Of a stretch of 64,000 nucleotides of DNA, positions 45,802-54,512 are shown piece after piece; within the stretch, counting starts at the first letter, position 1; every line of letters begins with the position of its first letter. The stretch is from positions 186,001 through 250,000 of the forward strand of contig NZ_BSQG01000004.1 of NCBI RefSeq assembly GCF_030268225.1, written 5' to 3'. The stretch is from Nocardiopsis ansamitocini. Lineage in GTDB: Bacteria > Actinomycetota > Actinomycetes > Streptosporangiales > Streptosporangiaceae. A model generated the notes under the pieces. That model had not been told where the DNA came from and searched no databases. It saw nothing but the letters and a program-made list of their open reading frames with translations. Position numbers and translations under genes: made by a program.

Positions 45802-46731
45802 ATGCCCGAATCGTTCAACCAACAGATCATCGACGAGTTCCGCGCCAACGCGGGCCGGGTCGGCGGCCCCTTCGAGGGAGGCGACCTTCTTCTGCTGACC
45901 ACCATCGGCGCCACGTCTGGCCGGGAGCACACCGTCCCGCTCGGTTACGTCCGCGACGACGGCCTCCTGCTGGTCGTGGGCTCCGCAGGAGGCGCCCACC
46001 GGCACCCCGCCTGGTACCACAACCTGCTCGCCCACCCCATGGTGCGGGTGGAGATCGGTACCGAGACGTTCGACGCGGTCGCCGTCCCGACCGAGGGGGC
46101 GCGGCGCGACCGGCTGTTCGCACGCGTGGTGGACACCGCCCCCGGATACGCCGACTACCAGGCCCGGACCACCCGGGCCCTGCCGGTGGTGGCCCTGGAG
46201 CGCTCAGGGCCGGCGGCGGGGGAGGGCCCCGCGACGATCACCAACCTCGCCGACAAGCTCATGGAGGTCCACACCTGGTTGCGCGCCCAGCTGCGGCACG
46301 TGCGCGCCGAGGCCGACGCGCACTTCGCCGCGCGCGCCGAGCACAAGGGGGAGTCTCCCGTTCCGGGGCTGGGCCTACAGATCCGGCAGCACTGCCTGGC
46401 GTTCTGCGAGTCCCTGAAATTCCACCACACCAGCGAGGACGCGCACCTGTTCCCCTCGCTCGCGGGGTACCACCCCCACCTGAAGGGCTCCCTCGACCGG
46501 CTCCGTGCCGAACACCGCACGGTCGAGCGCGTCCAGAACGAACTGCTCGCCCTGCTCGCCGACATCACCACCGCCGATCCCGAACGGTTTCGCACCGGGC
46601 TGGACCGGATGTCGCGCGAGCTCACCGCGCACCTCGACTACGAGGAGGAGTCACTCATCCCGGTCCTGGCCGACGTCCCGTGGCCGCCGGCACCGCCGGA
46701 TCCCGACCGCTCCGAAGGCGCCTCCGCCTAG
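45802..46731 (+). CDS. Ddn-type nitroreductase fused to a hemerythrin domain
   Basis: A 309-residue two-domain protein. Residues 1-140 are the F420-dependent quinone/nitroreductase (Ddn, DUF385) fold: LLLLTTIGATSGREHTVPLGYV, then HRHPAWYHNLLAHPMVRVEIGTETF. Residues about 150-295 are a hemerythrin-like HHE bundle: LMEVHTWLRAQLRHV, LQIRQHCLAFCESLKFHHTSEDAHLFP, LRAEHRTVERVQNELL, and LTAHLDYEEESLIPVL. These contain the expected His, Glu and Asp iron ligands. The fusion couples a deazaflavin reductase to a non-heme di-iron site that might sense or detoxify oxygen or nitric oxide. No separate RBS is clear. Confidence 0.85.
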   Translation: MPESFNQQIIDEFRANAGRVGGPFEGGDLLLLTTIGATSGREHTVPLGYVRDDGLLLVVGSAGGAHRHPAWYHNLLAHPMVRVEIGTETFDAVAVPTEGARRDRLFARVVDTAPGYADYQARTTRALPVVALERSGPAAGEGPATITNLADKLMEVHTWLRAQLRHVRAEADAHFAARAEHKGESPVPGLGLQIRQHCLAFCESLKFHHTSEDAHLFPSLAGYHPHLKGSLDRLRAEHRTVERVQNELLALLADITTADPERFRTGLDRMSRELTAHLDYEEESLIPVLADVPWPPAPPDPDRSEGASA

Positions 46732-46862
46732 GTGCGGGACCGGAGGCGGTGGTCGGCACCTTCTGCGGCAGATGCCGCCTAGGTGGACCCGCAGCCCTTG
46801 GGCCCGCTCCCGTGGGGAATCCGCGCTTGTCAGCACTGCTGAGAGCTGACCGGCCCGAAGGC

Positions 46863-47195
46863 TCACGCGCTGTTCGCGCTCCCCGCGAACGCGAGCGAGC
46901 CGAGAAAACGCGTCTGTTCGTGTTCCACCGTGGCATCCAGCTCACCCATCGCCTCCAAGGCGCGAGGATCGCCGAGTGTCATGGCGTTGAGGGCGCGCTC
47001 CAGGTGGCCCTGGTCCTCGATCTCCCACAGGTTGAACGCCTCGTACAGCGGTCCGACCTGCGTCACCGTGCCCGCAACCAGCGAGATGCCCTGCGCTTCG
47101 AAGAGTTCCCGGATGGTCACCATGGCGGCTTCGTAGCGCGCCAGATTCGCGAAACCGTACTTGAGCTGGAGCTGCGCCAGCATGTAGCTGCTCAT
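46863..47195 (-). CDS. NIPSNAP-family protein
   Basis: A 110-residue protein (YMLAQLQLKYGFANLARYEAAM; GPLYEAFNLWEIEDQGHLERALNAM), a single dimeric alpha/beta-barrel NIPSNAP unit. Function unknown; related folds act as small monooxygenases. An RBS (AGGAAAGGCAGACAG) precedes ATG 47195. It is downstream of a MerR regulator on the same strand, with a MerR-type promoter between, so it is the likely target. Confidence 0.8.
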   Translation of the reverse strand: MSSYMLAQLQLKYGFANLARYEAAMVTIRELFEAQGISLVAGTVTQVGPLYEAFNLWEIEDQGHLERALNAMTLGDPRALEAMGELDATVEHEQTRFLGSLAFAGSANSA

Positions 47196-47241
47196 CTGTC
47201 TGCCTTTCCTGGGGGGAGGGCCGTCGAGGCCTTCACCAGGA

Positions 47242-47272
47242 AGGTAGACGTTCACACTGGTGTGAAGGGCAA
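47242..47272 (-). promoter_or_regulatory. MerR-type promoter of the NIPSNAP gene
   Basis: Minus-strand TTGCCC (47272-47267), 19-bp spacer with perfect dyad TTCACAC-CA-GTGTGAA (47251-47266), and CTACCT (47247-47242). The -35 abuts the end of the MerR gene. Confidence 0.72.
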
Positions 47273-47273
47273 G

Positions 47274-47624
47274 TCACTTGTTGCCGGTCACCGCGTTCAG
47301 TACGGCTTCCAGGCTCGTCAGCTTGGAATGCAGTTCCTCCACTTCACGGGAGAGTTCGGCGTGCCGCGTACGCAGCAGAGCCTCGACCCGGGGCGCGGAG
47401 TCGGGGAGTTTCCACTCCCGCACCACCGTACGGATCAGGTCGCTCGGCAGGCCCGCGCCGTACAGACGCTGGATAAGCCCGACACAGTCGGCGTCTTTGG
47501 CCTGGTACCTGCGGTGCCCCACGGCGTTGCGCGACGGGAGCAGGAGGCCTTGCTCCTCGTAGTACCGCAGTGACCGCGTGCTCACTTGACACCGGTGAGC
47601 CAGTTCACTGATCGACAGCGACAC
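47274..47624 (-). CDS. MerR-family regulator
   Basis: A 116-residue regulator if it starts at GTG 47624. It has LSISELAHRCQVSTRSLRYYEEQGLL, then GHRRYQAKDADCVGLIQRLYGAGL and a C-terminal coil (ELSREVEELHSKLTSLEAVLNAV). A longer reading from ATG 47768 would add 48 Ser-rich residues unlike the family. Having no ligand domain, it probably senses a small thiol or redox signal or responds by dimer change. It controls the NIPSNAP gene and perhaps itself. Confidence 0.82.
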   Translation of the reverse strand: MSLSISELAHRCQVSTRSLRYYEEQGLLLPSRNAVGHRRYQAKDADCVGLIQRLYGAGLPSDLIRTVVREWKLPDSAPRVEALLRTRHAELSREVEELHSKLTSLEAVLNAVTGNK

Positions 47625-47807
47625 GGGGTCCGAATCGGAGTTCCACTCGGGACCTGACTCGGAGGTCGATCCGAGACTGTGCGCCGATCTGCCCCCGCAC
47701 GGCCAGAGGGCCGTTGGAGACGCCACAGCGCCATCACTGGACGGGGCATTCGAAGCGTTGGAACGCATGGGGGAACTTTAGCCCTCTATCGGCTGGTTCC
47801 GTCAGGT

Positions 47808-48047
47808 ATGGCGGTCGGGCGGGTCCGGCTGCGGCGCGGACACGCCGGCGGCAGGCCACCGGCCTTCGACCGCGAGCTCTACAAGGTCCGCAATGTGGTC
47901 GAACGGTGCTTCAACCGCCTCAAGCAGTTCCGTACGATCGCCACCCGCTTCGACAAACTCGCCGCCCGCTACAAGGCCGGCATCCACCTCGCGCCCCTCA
48001 TCCTCTGGCTCCGCGAACCCACCCAAGATCATTTGTCAGACGGCACC
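47808..48047 (+). mobile_element. IS5-family transposase C-terminal fragment
   Basis: One frame encodes about 75 residues of a transposase end: GGRPPAFDRELYKVRN, VVERCFNRLKQFRTIATRFD and KLAARYKAGIHLAPLILWLR. These include the third catalytic Glu region (VVERCFNRLK). No catalytic Asp regions or start remain. It stops near 48040, where CATTTGTCAGACGG may be the old IS end. The subtype differs from the remnant at 39538. Confidence 0.8.
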
Positions 48048-48167
48048 CAGGTCACCGGAACCCCGGGGAAGCCCACGGCCTCCGGGAAACTCCATCGGCT
48101 TCCCGGTCGGAGAAGTGTTCACCGGGGAGGGGCCCTGGCCGTCCGGGGCCGGACGGCCAGGGGGTGC

Positions 48168-49187
48168 TCAGGCGCCGGGGGCCGGTACGCACATGGCGTC
48201 CGCGATCCAGGCGTAGAGCGCCTGATCCTGGTCCTGGGCCTCCTCGGAAACGGTCCCGTTGACCATTGCCACCAGGGACAGGTACCGGCCGTGGGTGTCG
48301 TCGTAGACCGGGCCCTCGGCAGCAGCGTCCTCTTCGGCGATCAGACGCATGATGTCGGGGAGCCGCCGGTATCCGTCGGCCATCCGGTTGCGCAGTTCGG
48401 GGGTCAGGGGAGTGTCGGACAACGCCGCGGACGCCTCCATGAAACGGGTGACGGCGTCCTGCGCCCGGGGGGACCGGGGGGATTCCCCCGCGTGATACGC
48501 GGCCAGGACCTCTTCGCTGAGCGCGGCACCGTTCGTGTGGATGAAGTCCTGGAACGGCGCGCTCGCCACGTTCCTCCCCTCGTCGGTGGAGTAGGTCTCG
48601 TGAAGGTAGGTGCGCACCGCCTCGCGAAACTCCGGGTCCTGCACCAGATCGGCCAGCTCGATCCACGCCTCCAGCTGGGCGGCCGTGGGCTCCGCCGGGA
48701 GAACGGGACGCACTGTTCGCAACCGCTCGACGAAGCCGTCGGGGACGTCGAGGCCGGCGCCGACATCGTTCCAGAAGTCGTCGATGATCCGTTCGCGTTC
48801 CTCGTCGGTCATCGAGACGAGCTTGTGCATCAGGTCGGCCCGCGCGGTCGCGTCGCCCTGCTTGATCAGGGTCCTGAGCACCGCCCGCCTGGCCCGTAGG
48901 ACGCGCTCCTGGCTCTCGACGATCTCCAGGTGGGTGGTGAGCAGGTCATGCAGGGTCGTGCCGCCGTCGAGCAGGCGGCGGATCTCCTCCAGGTCGGTGT
49001 CCAGCTCGCGCAGGGTGCGGACGAGTTCCAGCCGGGCGATGGCGTCGATGTCGTACCGCCGGTGGCCGAACTCGTTCAGGTCCGTGGGTTCGATGATTTT
49101 GGCGTCGGCGTAGAAGCGGACGGCGCTGACGCTCAGGCCGCTGCGGCGCGCGGCGTCCCCGATGGGGTACAGCTCGTGGTCGTTCAT
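48168..49187 (-). CDS. MerR-family regulator with long C-terminal domain (paralogue 2)
   Basis: A 339-residue paralogue of the protein at 7327-8331. Shared blocks include LYPIGDAARRSGLSVSAVRFY, LEEIRRLLDGGTTLHDLLTTHL, and PTAAQLEAWIELADLVQDPEF. The unknown C-terminal part is conserved too, so it is a defined family. The ATG at 49187 is only 7 bases after a -10, within a promoter that carries the same 19-bp operator. It sits next to an IS5 fragment. Confidence 0.87.
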   Translation of the reverse strand: MNDHELYPIGDAARRSGLSVSAVRFYADAKIIEPTDLNEFGHRRYDIDAIARLELVRTLRELDTDLEEIRRLLDGGTTLHDLLTTHLEIVESQERVLRARRAVLRTLIKQGDATARADLMHKLVSMTDEERERIIDDFWNDVGAGLDVPDGFVERLRTVRPVLPAEPTAAQLEAWIELADLVQDPEFREAVRTYLHETYSTDEGRNVASAPFQDFIHTNGAALSEEVLAAYHAGESPRSPRAQDAVTRFMEASAALSDTPLTPELRNRMADGYRRLPDIMRLIAEEDAAAEGPVYDDTHGRYLSLVAMVNGTVSEEAQDQDQALYAWIADAMCVPAPGA

Positions 49188-49194
49188 GAAAACC

Positions 49195-49225
49195 ACTGTG
49201 GCGTCTCAAGCCGCTTGAGACGCAA
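49195..49225 (-). promoter_or_regulatory. MerR-type promoter with the same operator as at 7290
   Basis: Minus-strand TTGCGT (49225-49220), 19-bp spacer, CACAGT (49200-49195). The dyad GTCTCAAG-CGG-CTTGAGAC covers 49203-49221 and is identical to 7294-7312. Confidence 0.8.
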
Positions 49226-49382
49226 GTCCGTTTTCTCGAAGCTCCCGTTGTCGAGCAGGGGTGTGGCCGTCACGGATCCAGGCGTCTGGCCCCTCGTCCG
49301 TGCTCCTCAACATCCCGCGGCGGGGCTCCCGGACGCTCGCTCAGCGACGGCGGGCGCCCCGTTCCTCCGACGGAACGGCTCC

Positions 49383-49419
49383 TTGACACTTTATATTTCT
49401 AATTGGTTATATAGCTACT
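49383..49419 (+). promoter_or_regulatory. ArsR/AHSA1 promoter
   Basis: TTGACA (49383-49388), 18-bp AT-rich spacer, TTATAT (49407-49412), then the ATG at 49420, so probably leaderless. The spacer and -10 form an imperfect AT-rich dyad (TATATTTCTAATTGGTTATATA region) suited to ArsR binding. Confidence 0.65.
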
Positions 49420-49749
49420 ATGGCAAATGCGTTCGAGGTGCTGGCCGAGCCGCGGCGCCGGCAGATCCTGGACCTGCTGCGCGGCGGGGAACTCCCGGTG
49501 GGCGAGCTGGTGCATCGGGTCGGCCTCACTCAGCCCGCGGTATCCAAGCACCTGCGCGTCCTGCGTGAAGCGGGACTCGTCGAAGTGCGCCAGGACGCCC
49601 AGCGGCGTCTCTACCGGCTGCGCCCCGGACCACTGGCCGAGATCGACTCCTGGCTGGCGCCCTACCGCCTCCTCTGGGAGCAGGGCTTCGACTCCCTGGC
49701 GCAGCACCTGTCCACCATGCCCGACGAACAGACCGGAGCAGAGCAGTGA
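49420..49749 (+). CDS. ArsR-family regulator
   Basis: A 109-residue winged-helix repressor. FEVLAEPRRRQILDLLRGGELPVGELVHRVGLTQPAVSKHLRVLREAGLVEVRQDAQRRLYRL covers the whole HTH and wing. No metal-binding Cys pair is visible, so it is of the AHSA1-paired, non-metal type. Its stop TGA overlaps the GTG of the next gene, giving translational coupling. Confidence 0.9.
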   Translation: MANAFEVLAEPRRRQILDLLRGGELPVGELVHRVGLTQPAVSKHLRVLREAGLVEVRQDAQRRLYRLRPGPLAEIDSWLAPYRLLWEQGFDSLAQHLSTMPDEQTGAEQ

Positions 49750-50165
49750 CGAACGTCGTCCGAGCGACCGCCGAGGGCCGTTGTGAACTGCGCATGGAAC
49801 GCCGCTTCCCCCATCCACCGCGCAAGGTCTGGCGCGCCCTGACCGAGAGTGCGCACCTTTCCCGCTGGTACCCGTTCCCGGTACGCGAACTGGAACTGGC
49901 CGTGGGCGGCACGATCAGCTTCGACGACGGCCAGGGCGGTGCGCTGTCGGGTGTGGTCACCGTGCTCGACCCGCCCGGCGTCTTCGCCTTCAGCGAGCAG
50001 GACGACCTGCTGCGCTTCGAACTCCACTCCGACGGCCCCGACGGATGCCTGTTGGTGTTCACGCACGTCTTCGACGATTCCGGGCACAGCGCGAACAACA
50101 CCGAGGGGTGGCAGAAGTGCCTGGCCGTGCTCGGCGAGGCGCTCGCCCAGGACGCCGAGGGCTGA
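49746..50165 (+). CDS. SRPBCC/AHSA1-domain protein
   Basis: A 139-residue START-like fold protein: RMERRFPHPPRKVWRALTESAHLSRWYPFP begins the AHSA1 domain, TVLDPPGVFAFSEQDD is central, and NTEGWQKCLAVLGEAL the C-terminal helix. It probably binds a hydrophobic ligand; Hsp90 co-chaperone activity is not implied. GTG start inside the ArsR stop (GTGA). The ArsR-AHSA1 pair is common in actinomycetes. Confidence 0.87.
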   Translation: MTNVVRATAEGRCELRMERRFPHPPRKVWRALTESAHLSRWYPFPVRELELAVGGTISFDDGQGGALSGVVTVLDPPGVFAFSEQDDLLRFELHSDGPDGCLLVFTHVFDDSGHSANNTEGWQKCLAVLGEALAQDAEG

Positions 50166-50260
50166 TTCCCGCGCCGCAACCCGATACCGGTCGCGTCCAG
50201 GTATGGCCATGTCGTGTTGTTAGCCACCCCCGACCCTCCCGTGTGGGAAACACTGATCCC

Positions 50261-50722
50261 ATGCGCCTGGACCCACTCGACGAACAGATCATCGCCATTC
50301 TCACCAAGGACGGCCGCGCCAGTTTCGCGACCATCGGGGACCGGGTGGGATTGTCGGCCTCGGCGACCAAACGCAGAGTGGACCGGTTGACCGCGACCGG
50401 CGCGATCACCGGTTTCACCGCGATCGTGGACCCCTCCGCCCTGGGCTGGGGCACCGAGGCCTACGTGGAACTGCACTGCAAGGGGCAGCCGAAACCCGAG
50501 ACCCTGGCCGCCGACCTGGAGGGCATCCCCGAGGTCGTGGCGGCCTCGACCGTCACGGGAGAGGCGCACGCGCTGTTGCGGGTTCGGGCGGGCGACGTAC
50601 GCCAGTTCGAGCAGATCCTGCAGCGTCTCTCCGGACTGCGCTACGTCTCCTACACGAAGACGACCATGGTGCTCTCCGCCCTTTTGGAGCGCTCCCACAG
50701 CGGAGTGGCCGAAGAACGCTGA
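50261..50722 (+). CDS. Lrp/AsnC-family regulator
   Basis: A 153-residue regulator. LDPLDEQIIAILTKDGRASFATIGDRVGLSASATKRRVDRLTATGAI is the Lrp HTH. The RAM effector domain follows (VVAASTVTGEAHALLRVRAGDVRQFEQILQRLSGL). It is directly upstream of the ornithine aminotransferase gene, 168 bases away, so it likely responds to an amino acid and controls that gene. ATG 50261. Confidence 0.9.
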   Translation: MRLDPLDEQIIAILTKDGRASFATIGDRVGLSASATKRRVDRLTATGAITGFTAIVDPSALGWGTEAYVELHCKGQPKPETLAADLEGIPEVVAASTVTGEAHALLRVRAGDVRQFEQILQRLSGLRYVSYTKTTMVLSALLERSHSGVAEER

Positions 50723-50890
50723 CCCTACTGCGCAGGATCACTGCGCGAAACATGACCCATACGCAATGAAGTACCGATAACCAGCAGTTTTCTCCTCTTG
50801 GGGTGCGCGCCCACGGGCAATAACGTGCAGGTGACGTCCCACTGCGCCGAACGCCCGCCCGGGCGCGCGCCCCAGTCACGAGGGAGACCC

Positions 50891-52144
50891 ATGACGACGA
50901 GTGCCACCCGTACCCACAGCGAGCAGCAGATCGCGCTGGCCGAAGAGCACGGCGCGCACAACTACCACCCGCTGCCGGTCGTCATCACCGACGGGCTGGG
51001 GACAAGGGTGACCGACGTCGAGGGCCGCGGCTACCTGGACTTCCTCGCCGGGTACTCCGCGCTGAACTTCGGACACCGCCACCCCGGACTGATCGCCGCC
51101 GCCCACGCCCAACTCGACCGGGTGACCCTCACCAGCCGGGCCTTCCACCACGACCGGTTCGCGCCGTTCTGCGCCGGGCTGGCCGCGCTCGCGGGCAAGG
51201 ACATGGTGCTGCCGATGAACACCGGCGCCGAGGCGGTCGAGACCGGGATCAAGGTGGCCCGCAAGTGGGGTTACGAGGTCAAGGGCGTCCCCGAGGGCCG
51301 GGCAACCATCATCGTGGCGGGCGGCAACTTCCACGGCCGCACCACCACCATCGTCGGCTTCTCCGACGACCCCGACGCCCGCGACGGATTCGGGCCGTTC
51401 GCCCCCGGTTTCGTGACCGTGCCCTACGGCGACTCCGCCGCTGTGGCGGCCGCCATCGACGAGACCACCGTGGCCGTACTGGTCGAACCGATCCAGGGCG
51501 AAGCGGGCGTGCTGGTGCCGCCCACGGCCTACCTTCCGGAGCTGCGCCAACTGTGCACGGGCGCCGACGTGTTGCTGATCCTGGACGAGATCCAGTCCGG
51601 ACTGGGCCGCACCGGCGCGACCTTCGCCGCTGAGCACAGCGGTGTGGTGCCGGACATGTACCTGCTGGGCAAGGCCTTGGGCGGGGGAGTCGTCCCGGTC
51701 TCGGCGGTCGTGGCCGACCGCGACGTCCTGGGCGTGATCAAGCCCGGCCAGCACGGCAGCACCTTCGGCGGCAACCCGCTGGCCAGCGCCGTGGGCAACG
51801 CAGTGGTCGACCTGCTGCGCACGGGGGAGTTCCAGGAACGCGCCCGCGTCCTGGGCGAGGTCCTGCACAGCGAGCTGTCCGCCCTCCTCGGCCACGGGGT
51901 CGTCGCCGTGCGCGGCCGAGGGCTATGGGCAGGCGTGGACATCGACCCCGACCTGGCCACCGGACGCCAGATCAGCGAGGACCTCCTGGCCGAGGGCATC
52001 CTGGTCAAGGACACCCACGGCTCCACCATCCGGCTCGCCCCGCCCCTGGTGGTGACCGAGGAGGAGATCCGCGAGGCGGTGGGAGCGCTCGGCCGTGTGC
52101 TGGCGGCCCGGACGGCTTCGGCACTCGTGGGGGACGCCCACTAG
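50891..52144 (+). CDS. rocD: Ornithine--oxo-acid aminotransferase
   Basis: A 417-residue class-III PLP aminotransferase. Start region NYHPLPVVITDGLGTRVTDVEGRGYLDFLAGYSALNFGHRHP is the RocD/OAT signature. MNTGAEAVETGIKVARKW follows, then ILDEIQSGLGRTG, and LLGKALGGGVVPVSA with the cofactor Lys. It converts ornithine to glutamate semialdehyde for arginine breakdown. RBS AGGGAG precedes ATG 50891. The Lrp regulator upstream is the probable control; the promoter region contains CTGCGCA and CTGCGCG repeats. Confidence 0.9.
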   Translation: MTTSATRTHSEQQIALAEEHGAHNYHPLPVVITDGLGTRVTDVEGRGYLDFLAGYSALNFGHRHPGLIAAAHAQLDRVTLTSRAFHHDRFAPFCAGLAALAGKDMVLPMNTGAEAVETGIKVARKWGYEVKGVPEGRATIIVAGGNFHGRTTTIVGFSDDPDARDGFGPFAPGFVTVPYGDSAAVAAAIDETTVAVLVEPIQGEAGVLVPPTAYLPELRQLCTGADVLLILDEIQSGLGRTGATFAAEHSGVVPDMYLLGKALGGGVVPVSAVVADRDVLGVIKPGQHGSTFGGNPLASAVGNAVVDLLRTGEFQERARVLGEVLHSELSALLGHGVVAVRGRGLWAGVDIDPDLATGRQISEDLLAEGILVKDTHGSTIRLAPPLVVTEEEIREAVGALGRVLAARTASALVGDAH

Positions 52145-52378
52145 GACCGGTCGGGAAGTGCTGGTCGCGACCACTCGTCGAGGGCTGCGGCCAGCACGGT
52201 CGCCCGGTAGCGAGCGTGCCGGCTCCAGGGGCTGCGCCATTGACAACGGCTGCGAACGGACAGCACCCGGGGGACGACGCACTCCGACGTCGAGTCGGAA
52301 CCGATACGACGTCCGCACCGGTCGAGGATTCGGTGTCCGGGATCACCGTCCGGGCCGGGCCGTCGGTCGCGACTCCCC

Positions 52379-52409
52379 TTGACCCCGACGCAACGTCAGG
52401 GTCTTTCCT
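52379..52409 (+). promoter_or_regulatory. MerR-type promoter of the MFS gene
   Basis: TTGACC (52379-52384), 19-bp spacer to TTTCCT (52404-52409). Interrupted dyad GACCC-C-GACG / CGTC-A-GGGTC at 52381-52403. ATG 6 bases after the -10. Confidence 0.72.
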
Positions 52410-52415
52410 GGTCCC

Positions 52416-53648
52416 ATGCCGCTCAAACAGCACCTGGTCGTCGTCTCCTATCTCGCCTCGCATCTGCTGAGCCTGCTCGGCAACGGCATCGCGGCGGTGG
52501 CGCTGCCGCTGATCGTGCTCCAGACGACCGGCAGCCCGTTGGGCACGGCGGCGCTGGCGGCCGCGACTGCGGTCCCGGCCGTTCTGGTCGGACTGCTCAG
52601 CGGGGTGGTGATCGACCGGATCAACCGGCGGACGGCCTCGGTGGTCTCCGACGTCATCTCCGCCGCCTCGGTCGCCGCGCTGCCGCTGGTCGACCTGTTG
52701 TGGGGCCTGGACCTGGCGTGGTTCATCGTGCTGGGCATCCTGGGCTCGTTCGGGGACGTGCCGGGGACGACGGCCCGTGAGGTGCTGGCCCCGATGGTGG
52801 CCCGGCACGCAGGGTTCGACCTGACGCGGGTGATCGGCCTGCGCCAGACCCTGACCTCTGCCGCCCTGGTGATCGGCCCGGCTGCGGCCGGTGTGCTGCT
52901 CGCCGCCTTCGACGCCGCTTCCGTACTGTGGATCACTGCGGCAACCTCGGCGGTCGCGGCGCTGCTGACGCGGACGCTTCCGCGCCGGCTCGGTGAGATC
53001 GAGGCCAACAGGTCGCCTCGCCGGTCGATCCTGCGCGAACTCGGAGAAGGTATGGCGGTAGTGGGACGCAGCCGGTTCCTGCTCGGCACGTCGGGCCTGG
53101 TCGTCGGCCTGGCCGTGGCGCTCGGCGGGTTGCAGGGCCTGGTGATGCCGCTGTACTTCGACCTCATCGCCCGCCCCGACCTGCTCGGCCTCGTCCTCAC
53201 CGCGCTGGCCGTCGGGATGCTGAGCGGCGCGACGCTCTACAGCAGTATCGGTCGACGACTCTCATCGCCGGCATGGTTGTCGGCCGGGCTCGTCATCACC
53301 ACCGCAGGGTTCCTGATGATGGCCTCCCTGCTTGCCCCGGCCGTGGTGTTCGCCGGCGCCGCGACGCTCGGCCTGGGCAACGCCGTGGTCGGAGCAGTCA
53401 TCGGGGTGTTGCAGGTCGAACGGACCACCGGTGCGGTACGCGGTCGGGTTCTCAGCGTGAAGACCGCCTTGCTGATGATCGCCGCGCCGGCGGGGATCGG
53501 TCTGGCCGGGGTGACGGCTGAGTACGGGTCCCCGACCCTGGCCGGGTTCGGCGTCACCGGGGTGTGGATCCTCGTGTTGCTGGCCGTGATCGCCTCGCGT
53601 GCTCTGCGCGACCTGGAGCCGAAGGAGCTGTCCGATGCTCAGCAGTGA
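52416..53648 (+). CDS. MFS transporter
   Basis: A 410-residue transporter with about 12 membrane segments. LVVVSYLASHLLSLLGNGIAAVALPLIVLQTTGSPLGTAALAAATAVP is the start and GVVIDRINRRTASVVSD the loop 2-3 signature. The last helix ends VWILVLLAVIASRAL. It probably expels a drug. The MerR gene at 53635 overlaps its end, and the MerR-type promoter lies directly before it, so this is a drug-sensing efflux operon. Confidence 0.88.
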   Translation: MPLKQHLVVVSYLASHLLSLLGNGIAAVALPLIVLQTTGSPLGTAALAAATAVPAVLVGLLSGVVIDRINRRTASVVSDVISAASVAALPLVDLLWGLDLAWFIVLGILGSFGDVPGTTAREVLAPMVARHAGFDLTRVIGLRQTLTSAALVIGPAAAGVLLAAFDAASVLWITAATSAVAALLTRTLPRRLGEIEANRSPRRSILRELGEGMAVVGRSRFLLGTSGLVVGLAVALGGLQGLVMPLYFDLIARPDLLGLVLTALAVGMLSGATLYSSIGRRLSSPAWLSAGLVITTAGFLMMASLLAPAVVFAGAATLGLGNAVVGAVIGVLQVERTTGAVRGRVLSVKTALLMIAAPAGIGLAGVTAEYGSPTLAGFGVTGVWILVLLAVIASRALRDLEPKELSDAQQ

Positions 53649-54375
53649 GCTCGCCGAGCTGGCCGGCGTAACCGTCCGCACGTTGCGCCACTACCACCAG
53701 ATCGGGCTGCTGCCCGAACCACCGCGCTCGGCCGGGGGCTACCGGCACTACGACGTGGGCCACCTCGTCCGTCTCCTGCGCATCACGAGGATGACCGCAC
53801 TGGGAATACCACTGTCCGCACTACCTGCGGTGCTGGACGATCCAGCGGCCGCGGAGGAGCTGCTCGACGAACTCGATCGCCAAGCCGCCGCCGACATCGA
53901 ACGGCTCGCCGCCCGCCGGGCCAGTATCGCCGCGCTGCGCAGCAGCGGCGCCCCACCCGACCTCCCACCCGAGCTTTCGGCATGGCGTTCCGCCCCCACA
54001 GCGGAGATGCCGACGGACATGGCCCGTTACGAGCACGAACAGCTGATCCTGTTCGGACACCTGCTCGGGGAGGACGGCCCGGCAGGACTCGCCGCCCTGT
54101 TCGGTGGAGCGGACGACGGCATGGCCGCAGCCGCCCCACTGACGGCACGCTTCTACGCCCTCGGACCCGACACCCCCGACGACGAGGTCTCATCACTGAC
54201 CGACGAGCTGGTCGCACACCTCAAGCCGGTGATGGTGCGAGTGGCCGGCCTGCCCTCACTCGACGCGCAGGCCTCAGCGCTGATGGACGAACTGAACCAG
54301 CAGACTCTCAGGCCCGTGCAGCACCGCGTTCTGCGCCGGGTCCAGCAGCGGTTGACCGGGCCCGACGAAGCCTGA
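53635..54375 (+). CDS. MerR-family regulator
   Basis: A 246-residue regulator. LSSELAELAGVTVRTLRHYHQIGLLPEPPRSAGGYRHYDVGHLVRLLRITRM is the head, with a coil to about 110. The rest is helical without a named domain. It overlaps the MFS stop by 14 bases with GAAGGAG upstream, so both genes form one operon activated at 52379. Confidence 0.87.
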   Translation: MLSSELAELAGVTVRTLRHYHQIGLLPEPPRSAGGYRHYDVGHLVRLLRITRMTALGIPLSALPAVLDDPAAAEELLDELDRQAAADIERLAARRASIAALRSSGAPPDLPPELSAWRSAPTAEMPTDMARYEHEQLILFGHLLGEDGPAGLAALFGGADDGMAAAAPLTARFYALGPDTPDDEVSSLTDELVAHLKPVMVRVAGLPSLDAQASALMDELNQQTLRPVQHRVLRRVQQRLTGPDEA

Positions 54376-54512
54376 CCGGGGGCCGAGGCCCTTCATCGGT
54401 CCACACTCCGCAACATCCTGTGATCCAGACCACTCCGCGGGGCCTTGAGTACGACGCGACGTCGGAGTTTTGACTCGGGGGTGTCCGCATCCATCGACCA
54501 GGAGGATCCGTC

